A stretch of DNA of 64,000 nt. It comes from CAYYFX01 sp964571855. GTDB lineage: Bacteria; ARS69. Shown here in pieces: positions 9,330-17,552 of the stretch (within the stretch, counting starts at the first letter, position 1; every line of letters begins with the position of its first letter). A model generated the notes under the pieces. That model searched no databases and was not told the DNA's origin. It worked only from the letters and a program-made list of their open reading frames with translations. The stretch is from assembly GCA_964571855.1 (NCBI GenBank), contig CAZNDO010000002.1, positions 594,278-658,277 on the forward strand, given 5' to 3'. The position numbers and the translations under genes were made by a program.

Positions 9330-10621
9330 CGACCCTCGTCCGGTACCAGAGTGTCGAGATCCGCCACACCAATGCCACTATCCGCCAAGAGCTGGACGAC
9401 GTCCGCCCGCGGCATCGCAGCCTTTGCCAACTCGATGCACTTCGCGCGAGTGATCATCCCGAGGCGATGTGCTTCCAGAGCAAGAACCAAAAGGCGCCGA
9501 CTGAACCCATCCCGCTGACGTTCGTCCTGCTCGCTCTCTCGGGCTGGAAGCCCCAGCGCACGTGCGAGCTCGCGGCCCCGCCCGGACTCCTCTTGCGCCT
9601 TCATTTCTTCCAGTCGTTGCGCTGACAGGAGCCTGAGGTTGTGCAGTCTGTACAGAGCGGCAATCCGGCTGACCCCATAATGATCAGCCAGTCGCGCGAC
9701 ATCGTAGAGTTGCAGATCCTGGCTACCCGAGGTCGCCCGTCCTTCCACGGATAGCGAAGCCTCTTCGTCGAACACGCGCGCCTGCCCTCGGCTCGGTCCT
9801 CCCTTTCCAAGAGTTGCCACGAATCGACGCACTCCCTCCTCGGGCATCAGAACGCACGCGGCGAACGAGTTAGCCCGGACCTCAAGCAGGTCGTCGCGCT
9901 GAGATGAGCGGCTGACCACGCCAGCCACAGAGTGATCCGCGAGGACGTGCTCGTACTCGTGCATGAAGGAGAACCTGCGCCGATGGAAGCCATGGCCCTG
10001 GTTGACCACTATGCATGCTCCGATGTCGGGATCACGCAGAGTCATGCCGGACACGTCGGACGGCAGCGTTACGGAGGCCGTGCGGATGCCCTGCTCCTCC
10101 AACAACTCCTCGGCGTCTGGCAGTGGCGCGATTCCCAGCCCCAGCCGCCGCCGTTCGTCTTCCGCAAGCGCTTGGCCTTGCTGGACGGCGTCCCATCGGC
10201 TTCGCATCGCCGGCTGCTGGTACGTCGGGAGAGAGCCGTGGTCTCTTTGGACCTCCAGCAGTCGCTCAAGATCCGACAGAGACCGCGCCAGTCTCATCGC
10301 CTCGGTGATCCGGTCGCGCGTTTCCACATGCTCAAGCGCCCCGGGGTCTGCTCGAAAGAGGATGGACAACGCGTCCTCGGCGCGAAATGCGGGCGCGAGG
10401 AAGTGCCGGACGTCTCTTCCGTAGATGTCCGCCAGCCGCTGCAGCTCGATGCTCGTCACGGCCCGGTTTCCGAGTTCCATCTGCGCGACCGTCGATCTGG
10501 AGACGGCCAGCTGTGCGGCGACTTCTGCTTGGGTATACCCGCGCATCTCGCGCGACGCCCGCAGGCGATCCCCGAGTTCTGCGGGCGTGACAGTGGCGGC
10601 CTGTCGCAAGGCGGGCCTCAC
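9326..10621 (-). CDS. XRE-family regulator fused to ImmA/IrrE Zn-metallopeptidase
   Basis: This 431-residue protein joins a lambda-repressor-type helix-turn-helix at about 15-70 (GYTQAEVAAQLAVSRSTVAQME) to an ImmA/IrrE peptidase whose zinc motif HEYEH is at 221-225. A Glu-rich continuation (LEVRANSFAACVLMP) follows, as in the family. Family members cleave a partner repressor upon a stress or phage signal. The C-terminal 150 residues contain further HTH-like segments (YDVARLADHYGVSR and a helix near ITRAKCIELAK). I chose GTG at 10621 because it overlaps the upstream stop as GTGA; an upstream ATG would run 100 nt into that gene. With the adjacent PIN gene it forms a toxin-antitoxin-like pair. 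Confidence 0.88.
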   Translation of the reverse strand: MRPALRQAATVTPAELGDRLRASREMRGYTQAEVAAQLAVSRSTVAQMELGNRAVTSIELQRLADIYGRDVRHFLAPAFRAEDALSILFRADPGALEHVETRDRITEAMRLARSLSDLERLLEVQRDHGSLPTYQQPAMRSRWDAVQQGQALAEDERRRLGLGIAPLPDAEELLEEQGIRTASVTLPSDVSGMTLRDPDIGACIVVNQGHGFHRRRFSFMHEYEHVLADHSVAGVVSRSSQRDDLLEVRANSFAACVLMPEEGVRRFVATLGKGGPSRGQARVFDEEASLSVEGRATSGSQDLQLYDVARLADHYGVSRIAALYRLHNLRLLSAQRLEEMKAQEESGRGRELARALGLPARESEQDERQRDGFSRRLLVLALEAHRLGMITRAKCIELAKAAMPRADVVQLLADSGIGVADLDTLVPDEGR

Positions 10622-11073
10622 TTGAGAAGGGGAAGTCCCATCGGAGTGGACGCATCGAGCACCAAATGGGAGGCGTAGCCGGCGAGCGCCCCGACAATGA
10701 TGCCGTTGAGCAGGTGGCACAGGTCAGCTGCGACGGCGTGATCGCGCGCCTCAGCGCAGCTGTTCGCTTGATGCGACAGTTGAGCCTGTCGCGCTGCCTC
10801 GGCGCGAAGCGCCCCCTGGACCCTCGGCAGGATTGGAGCAACGACGCGAGCGAACAGCAGCGCAGGTAGGACGGCATGACCGAATGACCGATGAGCGTAG
10901 TGGCCGGGCGGGTCGATGCGATCGGGCATCAGCGATCCGGCCGCCCCTCCCACCGCGCCGCCAAGCGCCTCCAACAGCATCTCGCGTTTGGAGGCGGTCC
11001 TCCTTACCGCAGCCCCGGCTGCGAGCACGCCGCCAGTCAGGCCGACCGCCATGTGAGTTCGTCGCCCCGGCAT
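10618..11073 (-). CDS. YdjM-like membrane-bound metal-dependent hydrolase
   Basis: This 151-residue protein has hydrophobic glycine/alanine-rich segments near residues 10-23 and 38-50 and further ones downstream. Histidine-rich motifs HYAHRSFGH and SHLVLDASTPMGLPLL match the YdjM/DUF457 family of inner-membrane predicted hydrolases. Family members are known as phospholipase-like and, in some bacteria, LexA-regulated; the substrate here is unknown. A strong ribosome site (GGAGGTGACCA) precedes the ATG. It is the first gene after the promoter at 11,093-11,121 and is coupled by a 4-nt overlap to the XRE/ImmA gene. A membrane-acting gene leading a PIN/ImmA cassette is unusual and suggests either a membrane-damaging effector or a repair function. 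Confidence 0.75.
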   Translation of the reverse strand: MPGRRTHMAVGLTGGVLAAGAAVRRTASKREMLLEALGGAVGGAAGSLMPDRIDPPGHYAHRSFGHAVLPALLFARVVAPILPRVQGALRAEAARQAQLSHQANSCAEARDHAVAADLCHLLNGIIVGALAGYASHLVLDASTPMGLPLLK

Positions 11074-11092
11074 TGGTCACCTCCACTCCCGG

Positions 11093-11121
11093 AGGTTAGG
11101 CTATCGAACACAGCATGTCAA
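11093..11121 (-). promoter_or_regulatory. Sigma70-type promoter of the defence operon
   Basis: On the minus strand a perfect -35 box TTGACA (11,116-11,121) is followed by a 17-nt spacer and TAACCT (11,093-11,098). The same -10 hexamer occurs at the same spacing upstream of tRNA-Glu. The predicted start is near 11,086, leaving a short leader that contains GGAGG ahead of the first gene. No overlapping operator palindrome is obvious. Confidence 0.65.
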
Positions 11122-11222
11122 TCTGTGGACTCGTCGCTAGATGAAGAAGGGGCCAGAGCCTCCCATAAGACGCTTCGGCACAACGCTTTACGGCAGTTCG
11201 TCGCTCCGCCCTATGCTCCGGG

Positions 11223-13076
11223 CTACCAGCTGTTGCGCCAGCGGGTCGCGTAGGGCCCGCGCCGGGCCGGTCGCGGGATGCACTTGGGGCTGGCCGCGCC
11301 TCCGGCGCCGGCAACCGTCACCCGAAGGCGCAGGTCAAGTAGATCCCATGCCGGTCGCAGGATGTAGACGGCTGACAGGGCGTAGACGCGGCAGTCGAGG
11401 GCCTCGTTCCGTGCCCGGACCTTGACCCACTCCCGCCGCGGGAATCCTCGCGTGTAGCGCGTCACGCACTTCTCGGCCGTTAACTGCGCGAAGTACTCGA
11501 CGTCGTATCCCTCACCGATCGGGAAGTGGCAGTACCCGGGCCCCGGTTCGCGGAGCCGAAGCCTCGAGTAGACGAGTCCCTTCGCCTCGTCCACGCCCAC
11601 GAGGAACACCGGGACCGGCCGCTTCAGATTCCCGGTCTTGTGCTTCGACGGCGCCGAGACGATCGGCCGGCCAGATCCCGCGACCCCCTTGACCGCGTGG
11701 AGGCCGCCCGCACGACGGCGCAGGACGTGTTCGTAGACCTGCTGAGTCGCGTGCCCCGAGTCGATGCACGCCGCCACCACCCGGAGCTGATGCCCGCTCT
11801 CGTGCCGGTAGATCCGCGCGAGTGCCTGGTCCAACTCCTGCCAGACCAAGCCCCGCCCGGGGTCGCCCCAGAGCGTGCGGTATTCGATCCCCCACGACTC
11901 CTCGCCCTTTCCCCAGCCCACGACCTCCATCTCCAGGCGGTCGTCCTGGACGTCGATCCCCGCCGTCAGCACCAGCGCCGCCGCCGGCACCTCGGCTGGG
12001 TACTGCTCCCGCCGCGCGATGAGGAGGTCGTCCTCGACCGCGTCCCCCTGCTCCTCCCAGGTCTCGCCGAGCACGGTGTTCGTCCAGGTCTTCAGCCCCT
12101 CGGGGCCGATCCGCTTTGCTTCCAGGAAGTCGGCCGCGGCCTGGGCCCAGGAGTACCAGCCCAGCGGCGAGTACAGGGACGAGAGGTGATAGCCCCGGAC
12201 TTCGGACTCCTGCGTGGGCACCCACGCGCCGGCCGCCAACATCGCCTCCTTGTGCCGCTCCGCGATCTCGCCCCCGCACTCCTCGCAGTAGAGGCACGCC
12301 GTCTCCGGCCGCCCCTCGTCCCAGCGCAGGTTCCGCCAGAGGATCGGCGCCATCGCGTCGCAGTGCGGACATGGGACCTGGTAGTAGCGCTGGTCGCTCC
12401 GCTCCCACGCCGCCTCGATGCGTGAGACGCCGCGGATCGTGGGCGTCGAGACGATGAAGACCTTTCGGTTCCGCGCGTAGGTCGCGGTCCGCTTCACCGC
12501 GAGCTCCACGGGGTCGCCCTCGCCGTCCACGTCCGCCTCGTAGCCGTCCACCTCATCCAGGAAGAGGTACCGCGCCGGCATCGACCTGAGCCCGACCGCC
12601 GAGTTCGCCCCGGTCATCACGAGGATCCCGCCGGGGAACTCCTTCGCGAGGAGCGTATTCCCGGCGTCCCGCGACCGCGCCGGGTTCACGCGTTCGGCCA
12701 GGGCCGGGCAGGCCTCGATCATCGGCCCGATGCGCTGCTTCGAGGTTCGCTTCGCCATCTCGACCGTCGGCTGCACGAAGAGCGCCGGACCCGGGGCGTG
12801 GTGGATGATGTACCCGAGCCAGTTGTTCCCGGCCTCCGTGCCGCCGAGCTGGGCGCCCTTCATGAAGACGACGGTCTCCACCGCGTCCGACGCCGAGAGC
12901 GAGTCCATGATCTCCCGGAGGTACGGGGTGCGGTCGGTCCGCCACGCCCCCGGCTCCGCGCTCGCCTGCTGGGGCAGGACCCGGTGGGCGTCCGCCCACG
13001 CGCTCACCGTCAGCTCCGGGTCCGGGGCGAGCCCGGCCCGGAACCCCGCCCGGTAGATCCCGCTCGCCAAGTTCAT
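11223..13076 (-). CDS. Phage terminase large subunit, GpA type
   Basis: This 617-residue terminase large subunit would package phage DNA into a prohead. The ATPase centre shows KGAQLGGTEAGNN at about 73-85 and the Walker B strand LFLDEVDGY at 171-179. Two CxxC pairs at roughly 235-270 (CPHCD and CLYCEEC) form the zinc knuckle typical of the GpA family. The nuclease domain carries TAGIDVQDDRLEMEVVGWG. ATG at 13,076 overlaps the small-subunit stop as ATGA. The gene looks intact, but the portal gene that normally follows is absent; a YdjM-like gene and defence genes lie downstream instead. Confidence 0.93.
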   Translation of the reverse strand: MNLASGIYRAGFRAGLAPDPELTVSAWADAHRVLPQQASAEPGAWRTDRTPYLREIMDSLSASDAVETVVFMKGAQLGGTEAGNNWLGYIIHHAPGPALFVQPTVEMAKRTSKQRIGPMIEACPALAERVNPARSRDAGNTLLAKEFPGGILVMTGANSAVGLRSMPARYLFLDEVDGYEADVDGEGDPVELAVKRTATYARNRKVFIVSTPTIRGVSRIEAAWERSDQRYYQVPCPHCDAMAPILWRNLRWDEGRPETACLYCEECGGEIAERHKEAMLAAGAWVPTQESEVRGYHLSSLYSPLGWYSWAQAAADFLEAKRIGPEGLKTWTNTVLGETWEEQGDAVEDDLLIARREQYPAEVPAAALVLTAGIDVQDDRLEMEVVGWGKGEESWGIEYRTLWGDPGRGLVWQELDQALARIYRHESGHQLRVVAACIDSGHATQQVYEHVLRRRAGGLHAVKGVAGSGRPIVSAPSKHKTGNLKRPVPVFLVGVDEAKGLVYSRLRLREPGPGYCHFPIGEGYDVEYFAQLTAEKCVTRYTRGFPRREWVKVRARNEALDCRVYALSAVYILRPAWDLLDLRLRVTVAGAGGAASPKCIPRPARRGPYATRWRNSW

Positions 13077-13528
13077 TCCGCCGCCAACTCCTCCAGCGCC
13101 CGCCGGATCTCCCCGGTGAGCCGCGCCTCCACCCGCTTCACGTCCGACTCCGCCGCCAGGGAGGCCGCCACGCGCGCAGGGATGGCCAGCATGCGGTCCC
13201 GGAAGGTCCTCCCCGTCTCGAAGGCCTCCCGGCGCACTTCCGTGGCCGGGACGAGCTGCTTGAGCCGCTCCTCGTAGTCCAGCCGGGTCAGCCGGGCGTT
13301 GAGCGCCTCCCGGATCGCCCGGGCCTCCTGGTAGGACGCCGGGGCCGCGTCCCGCTGCTTGGCCTGCGACGTGTTCCGCCCCCAGGCCGCGTCCGCCTGC
13401 TCGGGGCTCACAGTCCCGTCCGGATTGGTCATGATCCGGCCGTCGCGGATCGCCTTCTGGACGCCCCATCGGGACCCGCCCGGAAGCCCGCGGTCGCGGC
13501 GTGACCGCGCGTAGGCGCTGATCGACAT
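13073..13528 (-). CDS. Phage terminase small subunit
   Basis: This 151-residue protein recognises phage DNA and hands it to the large terminase subunit. The N-terminus MSISAYARSRRDRG followed by VQKAIRDGRI is the helix-turn-helix usual for small subunits that pair with GpA-type large subunits. The C-terminal half is a long helical region (residues about 80-150). I chose ATG at 13,528, preceded by GAGGAG, because the HTH begins right there; an in-frame TTG at 13,576 would add 16 residues. It overlaps the large subunit by 4 nt. Confidence 0.82.
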   Translation of the reverse strand: MSISAYARSRRDRGLPGGSRWGVQKAIRDGRIMTNPDGTVSPEQADAAWGRNTSQAKQRDAAPASYQEARAIREALNARLTRLDYEERLKQLVPATEVRREAFETGRTFRDRMLAIPARVAASLAAESDVKRVEARLTGEIRRALEELAAE

Positions 13529-13732
13529 GCGCTCCTCGTGCTCAGGGAATCCCGGAAGCGTGGTCTGGTCTGTCAACTCACCCGCGCCCCCTGTCGCTAG
13601 CGGGATCTCGCGCGTAGGCCCCGCAGTGAAAAGTGCCAGGAAGGACCCGTGCGGCCGACGTCCACCACCCCGCTCCGTCGTACAAGCACGCGCAACCAGA
13701 GTGGAGTGAGCGCTCGGTCGCGCGGTCGTATT
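13529..13732. other. Spacer between membrane-protein gene and terminase genes
   Basis: About 200 nt without a convincing gene. I see no clear terminator or TTGAC-type promoter. The region upstream of the terminase pair contains the alternative in-frame TTG start at 13,576. Confidence 0.4.
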
Positions 13733-14566
13733 TCACGAACGGCCACTCCCATCGGACTCGAACGCAGCAAGCACAGCCCGATAGGTTTCGACTTGCCTCA
13801 CCATCTTCTCCTCGATGCCCTCGAGGATACCAATCAGTCCCTGGCACGCGCTGTCCAGGTCCGCGCTGAGCTTCCTGCTGCCTTCCACCGTCTCCCTGAA
13901 GCTGCGTAGACTCTCGACCTGTCCCGACGTCGATTCGAGCAACTGTTCTAGGGGGTTTCGCAACGCCGACACGGCGGACAACTGTCCCTCGGCTCTCGCC
14001 CACTGCACCCACCCCCCTATGCCCGCAAGAAACACGTCCACGTTCTTCGCGTAGCGCGACGCATGGAGCGCCATCTTGGCGCAGCGCCCTGTGATCCCTC
14101 TCGCGACTCGTCGCGCATTATCCCGCGCTATGACCGCGTGCTTCGAGGACATGGGCGAAGCGTTCACCCGTTGCGCCGCCTTCGTCCCTCGTCGAAGGAC
14201 ATCCCCGATCGCCAGCACGTCCGTATGCAGGTTCCTCAGGTCGCCGGCGAGCTCGAACATCGCTGCGTGCCCGTCCGCAACGAAGTCCAGCAGCCCCGGC
14301 CTACCTTGCATGCGTTCGATGACGCCCGGCCTCCTGCGTCTGTAGACCACCACCCAGGCCGTACTGACCACCACGAAAGCCAGCGCGATTGCCGCGCCGA
14401 TCACGGCGTGGTACGTCGCAGCCGGGAGCGTCAACTGCCCTGCCCACCGGAGGAGGAGTACCGCGATCGCCCCGCAGAGCCCAAAAAGAGCCGTCCAGAC
14501 GGCATTAAGCGCGAAGTCCAGAGCCGACTCGGCGACCCTCTGTCGAACGGTCTGCAGCAGCGCCAT
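13733..14566 (-). CDS. Two-TM membrane protein with helical cytoplasmic domain, hypothetical
   Basis: This 277-residue protein has two adjacent hydrophobic segments near 22-43 and 53-75 (ending AWVVVYRRRR, so positively charged on the inside). About 200 residues of mostly helical, charged sequence follow, with heptad-like leucines (LLESTSGQVESLRSFRETV). There is no signal peptide beyond the first TM helix and no catalytic motif that I recognise. It sits between a ParB-like gene and the terminase genes of a phage-like island. A superinfection-exclusion or signalling role is possible but not shown. A promoter-like TTGACG/TAGTAG pair lies directly upstream and would give an almost leaderless message. 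Confidence 0.6.
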   Translation of the reverse strand: MALLQTVRQRVAESALDFALNAVWTALFGLCGAIAVLLLRWAGQLTLPAATYHAVIGAAIALAFVVVSTAWVVVYRRRRPGVIERMQGRPGLLDFVADGHAAMFELAGDLRNLHTDVLAIGDVLRRGTKAAQRVNASPMSSKHAVIARDNARRVARGITGRCAKMALHASRYAKNVDVFLAGIGGWVQWARAEGQLSAVSALRNPLEQLLESTSGQVESLRSFRETVEGSRKLSADLDSACQGLIGILEGIEEKMVRQVETYRAVLAAFESDGSGRS

Positions 14567-14572
14567 CCCGGC

Positions 14573-14601
14573 CTACTACCACGGTCCGTCGGGTGCGTCA
14601 A
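14573..14601 (-). promoter_or_regulatory. Possible promoter of the membrane-protein gene
   Basis: Minus strand: TTGACG (14,596-14,601), a 17-nt spacer, then TAGTAG (14,573-14,578). The expected start falls on or next to the ATG at 14,566, implying a leaderless or very short-leader transcript. The -10 match is weak. Confidence 0.35.
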
Positions 14602-14726
14602 AACCCCTTTGGCCCGCAACCCACCTGCGGGTCGGCACTGACCCGAGCACCGGCGGGCCCCTACACCGCCCTGCATCCCGCCCGCGAGGGGCGACGTACC
14701 TCGCGTCGCGAGCCACTGGACCTCGG

Positions 14727-15377
14727 TCACGCTCTCGTCCTCTCTCCGCGGACAGCTCGGAGAAACTCCAGGGCGATGTGTGTCAATGCCCCGCTGCGAG
14801 ACGAGCCTACCGTCTTCTTCGCCTCCATGAGTGCGCCGTCCACGATCTCGTACTGCTCCCGCGACAGCGGGAACGTCATGACCTGCATGCGCTCCTCCTC
14901 CACGGCCTTCGCCTCCGCCTCTAGCTGCAGTTCGAGCCCGTCGGGAACCTGAAGGAGTTGCGTAAGGTCGCGCAGGTCCGCGAGGTCGTAGGGAAGCTGC
15001 GTCACGAGGTCGTCGAGCGAGACGTCGTGGCTGAGATCGTGGATCAGTTCGGCCATGAGACTCGGGACCGGCTCGCCCTTGAGCTCGTTCAGGTTGATGG
15101 ACAGGATCTTCGCGCGGCGGTCGTCCAGGTCGACCACCACGCAGGGCACGGACTTCCAGCCCAGCTCCCGGGCTATCTTCCAGCGGTGGAAGCCGCCCAG
15201 GATCTCGAAGCGCTCGCCCTTCGGCCGCACAACGAGCGGCTCCACCAGTCCCTCGCGCTCCACGTACGCACGGAGCTTCGCGAACATCGGCTCCGACACG
15301 CGGTTGGGGTTCCATGGGTTCGGGTCCAGTCGGTCGGCGGCCAGCTCACGGATCTTCAGGCCCGATTCTTTCGGCAT
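14727..15377 (-). CDS. ParB/sulfiredoxin-fold (ParB N-terminal domain-like) protein
   Basis: This 216-residue protein carries a ParB/Srx nuclease-like domain: DPNPWNPNRVSEPMFAKL, then ERFEILGGFHRWKIARELG at about 50-68, the GxxR nucleotide-binding region appearing as GGFHRWK. Such proteins in phages often pair with DNA methylases. The second half is helical and has no classical KorB/HTH motif. ATG at 15,377 shares one base with the methylase stop (TGATG), so the two are translationally coupled. A CTPase/nuclease or DNA-modification accessory role is likely; true plasmid partition is unlikely because no ParA is present. Confidence 0.82.
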   Translation of the reverse strand: MPKESGLKIRELAADRLDPNPWNPNRVSEPMFAKLRAYVEREGLVEPLVVRPKGERFEILGGFHRWKIARELGWKSVPCVVVDLDDRRAKILSINLNELKGEPVPSLMAELIHDLSHDVSLDDLVTQLPYDLADLRDLTQLLQVPDGLELQLEAEAKAVEEERMQVMTFPLSREQYEIVDGALMEAKKTVGSSRSGALTHIALEFLRAVRGERTRA

Positions 15378-16426
15378 CACTTCGCCCTCCCGGCGGCGAT
15401 GAGGATCTCCACGTTGCGCGCCTTCGTCTCCGCGCTCGCGACGGCGGCAAGGTGGGCGTACGCGATGACCTCCATGCGCACGTCCGACCGGTGCCGCTTC
15501 ACAATGGTCTCCACGTCCTCGGGTGTCATCGCGGCATTGCCGTACGACAGGACGAGTCGTGGCATCCGCGAGCACGCGGCGATCAGTTCGTCGAGCGCCT
15601 CTGACCCGTGACGGCCGCTGAATACGCTCGGCTTCGTGTCCACGACACGCCCTGCTAGGATCGAGTCCAGGGGCCGTAACGCAGTCTCGTAGGCCTGCGT
15701 TCCGCCATAGGGCGGATCAAGGTAGACGACGTCGCCCTCGACACCTTCGAGGAACGTGAACACGTCGCCCTGCCTCACCTCGCTCGGCAGTCCGTTCGAG
15801 AACACACCCCGGTTGATCTTCTGACGGAGGTCCTCGGCAAGCCTCCGGGGGTGTGCTTGGATCCGGCGCGTGAAGGAGTCGCGGAGCACGGAGGGATTCA
15901 CGTCCTCCCAGTTGGCGCGCTCCAGCTGCTCAATCACCGACCGAGCGCCGAAGTTGCCAAGCGGCCGAAGGCTCAGCACGTAGCGCATGGCCAGCAACTG
16001 CAGGAGCGCGCGCTTCGGGCCAGCCCTGCGATCGGCCTCCGCCATCAAGGCATCCAGGAACGTGGCGTGACGTCCCGGAACAACGTGTCCGCCGAACGTC
16101 TCTTCGATGAACCCAGGTCTCCCCTCGGGTCGCTCCGCAAAGACGCGAGTGAGGTCCTCACACGCAAGCCGGACCTTGTCATTCTCGACGAGCGCTCGGC
16201 CGATGATGGCCGCGCGCTCCGCAACGTCGTTGGCCACTACCTGGTGACCTCGCCACTTGGACCACAGGCTGACTGCCGCTCCGCCCGCGAAGGCGTCGAC
16301 CAGCACGGGCGCCTGGCCCGGCGGTGGAAGTGCACGTGCAATGCGCCCGAGCAGCCGTCGCTTCCCGCCCAGGTAGCTCGGGAGTGCGTCCAGGAAGCGC
16401 GGCACCCGGCGTCCAAGGTTCGTCAT
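15377..16426 (-). CDS. D12-class N6-adenine DNA methyltransferase (Dam-like)
   Basis: This 349-residue methyltransferase adds methyl groups to adenine N6, probably at a short palindrome such as GATC (specificity not readable here). Motif X reads SYLGGKRRLL near residue 16, motif I DAFAGGAAVSLW at about 45-56, and the catalytic motif IV is VVYLDPPYGG. The order X-I-target-IV is the alpha class of D12 enzymes. The sequence is longer than E. coli Dam (278), mainly in the target-recognition part. ATG at 16,426 has GAGG about 7 nt upstream. No cognate endonuclease is adjacent, so it is an orphan phage methylase, perhaps used to evade host restriction. Confidence 0.9.
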   Translation of the reverse strand: MTNLGRRVPRFLDALPSYLGGKRRLLGRIARALPPPGQAPVLVDAFAGGAAVSLWSKWRGHQVVANDVAERAAIIGRALVENDKVRLACEDLTRVFAERPEGRPGFIEETFGGHVVPGRHATFLDALMAEADRRAGPKRALLQLLAMRYVLSLRPLGNFGARSVIEQLERANWEDVNPSVLRDSFTRRIQAHPRRLAEDLRQKINRGVFSNGLPSEVRQGDVFTFLEGVEGDVVYLDPPYGGTQAYETALRPLDSILAGRVVDTKPSVFSGRHGSEALDELIAACSRMPRLVLSYGNAAMTPEDVETIVKRHRSDVRMEVIAYAHLAAVASAETKARNVEILIAAGRAK

Positions 16427-16823
16427 CGGCGGACCTCGCGTCCCTTGGGGCCGCCGGCGCCGCACGAGCCGGCCCTCGAAGCCCGGCCGTCAGGCCGCCC
16501 GTCTGTTCCCGAGAGTCGCGAGCGACGGCGAGCGGAAGGCCCTCGGTCTGTTTCCGGTGAGTCCGCGGCAGGTGGAAGAGACAAGTGTCCATCACAAGAG
16601 TTCAGGAAAACCGACAAGGTCAGTTCCCCTCCGTCGGTTCCTTGTATGTTGGGAGCCGCGTATCGCAAGTTCCCAAGCACTTCGGCCACCGCGGGGGCCC
16701 CGGCTCCCTGGCAGGGAGCGCCGGTCGCCTCCACCAAGCCGGGTGGCTCGCCTCCACGACACGAATTGCCCGGCCTCGCGCCAGTTAGTGAACGGGCGCT
16801 CCAGGGGCCTCGGGCACGCGCCC
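16427..16823. other. Non-coding interval with inverted repeat
   Basis: No convincing gene in about 400 nt. A perfect 7-bp inverted repeat AACCGAC / GTCGGTT sits at 16,609-16,615 and 16,633-16,639 in a locally less GC-rich patch. It could be a repressor operator or a small hairpin between the winged-helix gene and the methylase gene. Confidence 0.4.
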
Positions 16824-17471
16824 TCACTCGCAACGCTCCCGCGGCGGATCGCTCGCGTTGATCCTCTCGACGTACCCGTCCGCCTGCTCCATCGGTCCCC
16901 AGGCGTCGAAGTCGCGCAGGATCCACACGGGGCTCTGCCGACTGGGCAGCCGGCACCGCGTCGAGAGCGTCTGTACGTCCCCCTCGGACGCGCGGCGGAG
17001 GATTCCCATCTCCTCCACCTTGCTGAGGAGGGTGTGCACGGTGCGCGGCGTCGTGTCGAGGATTGCGGCGAGGCGAGTCGCGGAGCGGTACGAGAGAACC
17101 TTCGGGCGCTTCCAGTTCCAGTCCAGGGCCACCACGAGAAGCAAGCACGCCGCTGACCGCTCACCGCGCGCGATCAGATGCACGATCCGAAGGACGAGCC
17201 ACTCTGGGATCTGCGCAAACCGCGGCGACGAGATCGCCTGGGCCGCGACGCGCCCAGTGGCCGTCACATAGGCCCGAACGCGCCTTCGCCGCAGGGCCTT
17301 CGGAGACTCGGGGTCCGGCGGCGTCGCGGGCGCTCCACCTGCCAGTTCCGAGAGTTTCTCGATTGTCGCGGACTCCTCCTCTGGAGTCAGCCTCGACCCG
17401 GGTCCGGTTCCGTAGTTTTGCTCCCACCCCGTTCCGCGCACGTCCCTAACCTCCCGCGGTGCGACCCGCAC
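16824..17471 (-). CDS. Winged-helix DNA-binding protein, hypothetical
   Basis: This 215-residue protein has a central winged-helix segment (SYRSATRLAAILDTTPRTVH, then TLLSKVEEMGILRRAS). A helical, hydrophobic region precedes it (LVLRIVHLIARGERSAACLLLVVALDW). In phages and islands, such arrangements occur in replication-organiser or regulator proteins; I cannot tell which. The start given is GTG at 17,471 without a strong ribosome site; internal GTGs near codon 8 are alternatives. It is followed by 400 nt of non-coding DNA before the methylase gene. Confidence 0.65.
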   Translation of the reverse strand: MRVAPREVRDVRGTGWEQNYGTGPGSRLTPEEESATIEKLSELAGGAPATPPDPESPKALRRRRVRAYVTATGRVAAQAISSPRFAQIPEWLVLRIVHLIARGERSAACLLLVVALDWNWKRPKVLSYRSATRLAAILDTTPRTVHTLLSKVEEMGILRRASEGDVQTLSTRCRLPSRQSPVWILRDFDAWGPMEQADGYVERINASDPPRERCE

Positions 17472-17552
17472 CGACGAGTGGACGCTATGCGCGGGTGGGT
17501 GCTCCCGAGGAGCTGAGGATCTGCCGCGTTGAGGATTCTCAGGGGTGTGAAG

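Noticed and set aside
14727..15377. Partition ParB of a plasmid
   Set aside because: There is no ParA, no parS-like site was noticed, and it is coupled to a phage methylase gene.
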